A stretch of 64,000 nt of DNA. It comes from Dactylosporangium aurantiacum. Lineage in GTDB: Bacteria > Actinomycetota > Actinomycetes > Mycobacteriales > Micromonosporaceae. A program made the position numbers and the translations under genes. The notes beneath the pieces are model-generated. The model saw nothing but the letters and a program-made list of their open reading frames with translations, was not told the origin of the DNA and made no database searches. Positions 61,604 to 64,000 of the stretch are shown one piece after another (the stretch's first letter is position 1; each line of letters opens with the position of its first letter). The stretch spans positions 1 through 64,000 of the forward strand of contig NZ_JNYJ01000036.1 in the NCBI RefSeq assembly GCF_000716715.1, read 5' to 3'.

Positions 61604-62030
61604 CGCGTCGCGTGGAGCTCGTCGCCACCTCGTGCGCCGACGAACTGTCCGTCCGATCGCTCACGGAGATCAGCGCGATCACCGCCGACCAGAACATCCG
61701 CATCATCGGCGGGCAATATGGCTCAGGAGCACGGGGGTCGCGCGTTCGACTCGGCCCCTGGGCTCGCCCCCGCCTTGTCCGCCGAGCCGATCACGATCGA
61801 CGCGGGAGCGCGGATGCTCGACGGCTCCATGCTCGAGTTCACGGTCCGAGTGCCCACGGTGGGCTCGCGAGGCGTCCTTGCGGGCCTCACGCCGCGACGC
61901 CGCAGCACACCTGCACGAACTGGCCCGGCGCACACGCCGGCGCTCGGACGTCAAAGTGCCGGCAGCCCGGCTCGCGACCCTCATCGCCGCCCTGGTGACC
62001 CGGCCCGGTCTCGCTTCGCCGGTACGGTAG
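61594..62030 (+). pseudogene. Degenerate nucleotidyltransferase remnant
   Basis: Coding-like fragments lie in different frames. From GTG 61594 a stretch reads VELVATSCADELSVRSLTEI and ends in NIRIIGGQ, like the GG motif of AbiEii/MNT-type nucleotidyltransferases. From about 61745 a second frame gives EPITIDAGARMLDGSMLEFT and VRVPTV, typical of the later strands. From about 61880 a third frame gives HLHELARRTRR. The metal-binding segment between the first two is missing. This reads as a gene broken by an internal deletion and frameshifts. Confidence 0.5.
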
Positions 62031-62378
62031 CGCTTCGGCCCACGACACTCCGAGCGAATGTAGCGTTGCGTGAGCGCCGCCGGGAAGGGCGATGTCGCAT
62101 TCTGCCCACTGGCGAACAATGCGGCACCATCGGGGCACCGCCGGAAACGGCCGGACGGGGAGAAAGCGGCAAATCTTAGCGCCGTGGTGCAGACCTGGCA
62201 ATAACGGGTGCGCTTTCTCACCGTATCGGATGAGGCGATCGCTCTGTCCCGCCATGCAGGTCCGGTCATCCTATTCATGACGCGACCAGTTGGTGGACAG
62301 CTATGTTCGGGTGCCGCTCGGCCGCTCTCCAGCGGCCCACCCCGCCGGTTCTCGCGGCCGCAACGCAGAGAGTGACCA
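62031..62378. other. 348-base spacer before the sensor genes
   Basis: No gene seen. The stretch is slightly AT-richer than its neighbours. TTTCTCACCGTATCGGATG (62214-62232) has a loose likeness to a CTCA/CCGAT motility-type promoter but the spacing is wrong for the start at 62379. Confidence 0.4.
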
Positions 62379-63488
62379 ATGGCAACCTCGACATCCCCCG
62401 ACCGCCGGCCCCGCGGTACCGTCGCGTTCATCGTGCGGCTCCTGCTGCCGCTGGCGCTCATCGTCCCGACGGTCGTGCTGTTCGGGATGCACCGCCAGTC
62501 CAACGGTGACGATGCCGCGTTCGCCACCACCGAGCGACACGGGGTGGCGTACCTGCGGGCGCTCGTGCCGCTGGAGATCGAGCTCGTCAACGCGCAGGCG
62601 GCCGCGGCGACCGGCAGCCCGGTGCAGCGCGGGTCGCTGATGGCGGCCGTCGGCAGCGTGGCCGAGCTCGACGCCGAGCACGGTGCCGAGCTGCTCACCC
62701 GTGACCGGTGGGCCGACCTGCGGGCCAGGATCGAGGCGGTGCCGCCCACCGGCGCCCCGGGCACCCTGTTCGCCAGCTACAGCGAGGCCGTCGAGCTGCT
62801 CCTCGACCTCATCAGCAAGGTGCGCGAAGCGTCCGGACTGGCCCGGGACCCGTACGCGGCCACCTTCAACCTGGCCGACGGGGGCGCCCAGGAGCTGCCG
62901 GACGGCATCGCCGCCGCCGGGCGGTACGCGGGCCTGCTGCTGCAGGCGCGCCGGCTGCCGGCGGCCGGGCAGGCCGACGCGCTGTTCGGCATCGCCGCCG
63001 CCAGGTCCGACCTCATCGGGGCCGCCCGCGACCTGGCCGAGGACGTGCAGGCCGCGGCCCAGAGCAGCGAGAGCCACCGCCTCGACGGGTCCCTGCTCAC
63101 CAAGATCGACGCCTTCACCCGGGCGACCGATGCCCTGGTGCCCGCCACGGCGACGGCGAGCGCGACGCTCAGCACCGACCCGGCACAGCTCGGCCGGCAC
63201 CGCGACGACGTGGTGCGCGCCGGGGCCGAGCTGTCCGCCTCGTTGCTCAGTGAGATCGACGCCCTGCTCGGCGAACGGCTGGCGGACCTGGACTCGCGCG
63301 ACACGACGGCCGTCGCCGCCCTCGCCGCGGCGGTCCTGCTCGGCGTGGCGGCGCCGGTGGTGACCGTGCTGCTGGCGCTGCGCCGGCGGCGTCGCGGCGC
63401 CGGCACGACAACGGCCCGCCGTGGGCCGGACGACACCCCGCCGGCCCCGCGGCACGACAGCGTGGAGCGGCTGCATGCTGCTCGATAG
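62379..63488 (+). CDS. Two-span membrane protein coupled to a NIT-domain sensor
   Basis: A 369-residue protein: cytoplasmic N-terminus, transmembrane helix (about 15-36), an all-helical extracytoplasmic region of ~270 residues, a second helix (about 312-332) and a short Arg-rich tail. This is a sensor-module topology, but HAMP, kinase and output domains are absent. Its last 14 bases overlap the start of the next gene, which begins a nitrate/nitrite-type sensor kinase. It may be a separate sensing subunit for that kinase. Confidence 0.7.
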   Translation: MATSTSPDRRPRGTVAFIVRLLLPLALIVPTVVLFGMHRQSNGDDAAFATTERHGVAYLRALVPLEIELVNAQAAAATGSPVQRGSLMAAVGSVAELDAEHGAELLTRDRWADLRARIEAVPPTGAPGTLFASYSEAVELLLDLISKVREASGLARDPYAATFNLADGGAQELPDGIAAAGRYAGLLLQARRLPAAGQADALFGIAAARSDLIGAARDLAEDVQAAAQSSESHRLDGSLLTKIDAFTRATDALVPATATASATLSTDPAQLGRHRDDVVRAGAELSASLLSEIDALLGERLADLDSRDTTAVAALAAAVLLGVAAPVVTVLLALRRRRRGAGTTTARRGPDDTPPAPRHDSVERLHAAR

Positions 63489-64000
63489 GTTCCGCATCCG
63501 CGGCAAGCTGACGCTGCTGGTCGCGCTGCCGCTGCTGGCCATGTTCGGCCTGTTCGTGCCCGTCGCCGTGGACCTGGTCAGCACCGCGAACCGCGCGGCG
63601 GAGACCGACGCCGCGGTGGCCCTCGCCGAGCGGGTCGGCCCGCTCGTGGAGGACCTCCAGCAGGAGCGGCTGCTGTCCATCGGGTACCTGATCGGCGCCG
63701 TCGACCCGACCGACCTGGCGCGGCAGTCGGCCAGGGTCTCCGACCAGCTGACCGCCGTGATCGCCGCGGGCGAGCTGCCCGACGAGCTGGCGGACTCGCT
63801 CGAGATGATCCGGCAGCAGCTGCCGACGGTGCGCGAGCGCGTCCTCATCAGGGCGGCCACCCCGGACGACGCGCTCGACCGGTTCGTGCCGCTGCTGGAC
63901 GAGACGATCGAGGCGCTGGGGCTGGTCGACTTCGCCGACGGCACGACGGCCACCGGCCGGGCGCTGCTCACACTCGACGCGCTGCTGCGCGCGAACGAGT
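63475..64000 (+). CDS. NIT-domain sensor protein, probable histidine kinase (runs off the right edge)
   Basis: The first 175 codons are present. MLLDRFRIRGKLTLLVALPL opens with a juxtamembrane RIRGKL motif and a transmembrane helix (about 13-32), typical of actinobacterial nitrate- and nitrite-sensing (NIT) domain kinases. The NIT-like helices follow (DLQQERLLSIGYLIG; LRANE at the edge). The HAMP and kinase parts would lie beyond the window. GGAG upstream of ATG 63475 and the overlap with the previous gene indicate translational coupling. Confidence 0.75.
   Translation, partial: MLLDRFRIRGKLTLLVALPLLAMFGLFVPVAVDLVSTANRAAETDAAVALAERVGPLVEDLQQERLLSIGYLIGAVDPTDLARQSARVSDQLTAVIAAGELPDELADSLEMIRQQLPTVRERVLIRAATPDDALDRFVPLLDETIEALGLVDFADGTTATGRALLTLDALLRANE

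Noticed and set aside
62214-62232. A FliA-type promoter for the sensor genes
   Set aside because: CTCA and CCGTATCGG elements are too close together and lie about 150 bases from the start codon.

Overview
The window is a high-GC actinobacterial chromosome segment, most consistent with a flagellated Micromonosporaceae-type organism (Actinoplanes-like). The evidence is the base composition, a flagellin N-terminus at the left edge, SARP and SigE-type regulators, Tat/Sec-secreted polysaccharidases with CBM2 and golvesin-like modules, and a DinB2-type polymerase. Many genes start at or within a base or two of the predicted transcript end: a -10 of the form NANNNT sits 6-7 bases before the start codon, so leaderless mRNAs look common. 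I saw no transposase, phage structural gene, CRISPR array or rRNA.

Layout. 1-8.7 kb: flagellin with a sigma-28-like promoter, a TetR gene with a clear operator, a cyclic-phosphate receiver protein, a secreted GH2 enzyme, a GNAT enzyme, an ankyrin protein, and two almost identical tRNAs with different anticodons (Arg-CCG and Met-CAU). 8.5-12 kb: a GbcA-like Rieske oxygenase, a GNAT enzyme and a DUF91/NucS-like nuclease. 11.6-23 kb: a large RTX-subtilase coupled to a PrcB-like lipoprotein, an ankyrin-like protein, a CBM2 glycoside hydrolase behind LacI-type operators, a DinB2-like polymerase and an S9 peptidase. 23-33 kb: an ECF sigma pair, a decayed HTH/nucleotidyltransferase (toxin-antitoxin-like) pair, a DUF885 peptidase, ArgR-type-regulated argG, a SigE/anti-sigma-like pair and a NUDIX hydrolase.

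33.5-38.8 kb is a signalling or defence island. A three-gene overlapping operon (class III nucleotide cyclase-like protein, NTPase/helical-repeat protein with a degenerate P-loop, coiled-coil protein) faces a PycTM (Pycsar-type) membrane effector and a Crp/Fnr regulator. The cyclase C-terminus and the NTPase N-terminus share a short Gly/Pro motif that looks like a homotypic interaction motif.

38.8-46.2 kb: an ABC transporter, a lipoprotein, then a compact gene set for a secreted six-cysteine peptide. It has a 64-residue precursor, divergent from MauE-like, thioredoxin-like, ABC exporter and signal peptidase genes in an overlapping operon, plus a SARP/BTAD regulator. I do not recognise this as a described class of peptide system. 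46.2-52.3 kb: two FtsX-type permeases.

52.6-59.2 kb is a second defence-like island: a DUF559 nuclease, a small winged-helix-like protein and a double-ATPase AAA/HerA protein in one operon. The HerA protein has lost its natural C-terminus at a junction with a small pseudogene. A DUF234-type ATPase is divergent from it. 59.2-64 kb: a SigE/anti-sigma-like pair, two decayed or chimeric genes (one a nucleotidyltransferase remnant), and a membrane protein coupled to an incomplete NIT-domain sensor kinase at the right edge. Functions are read from sequence motifs and family memory; no database search was run.
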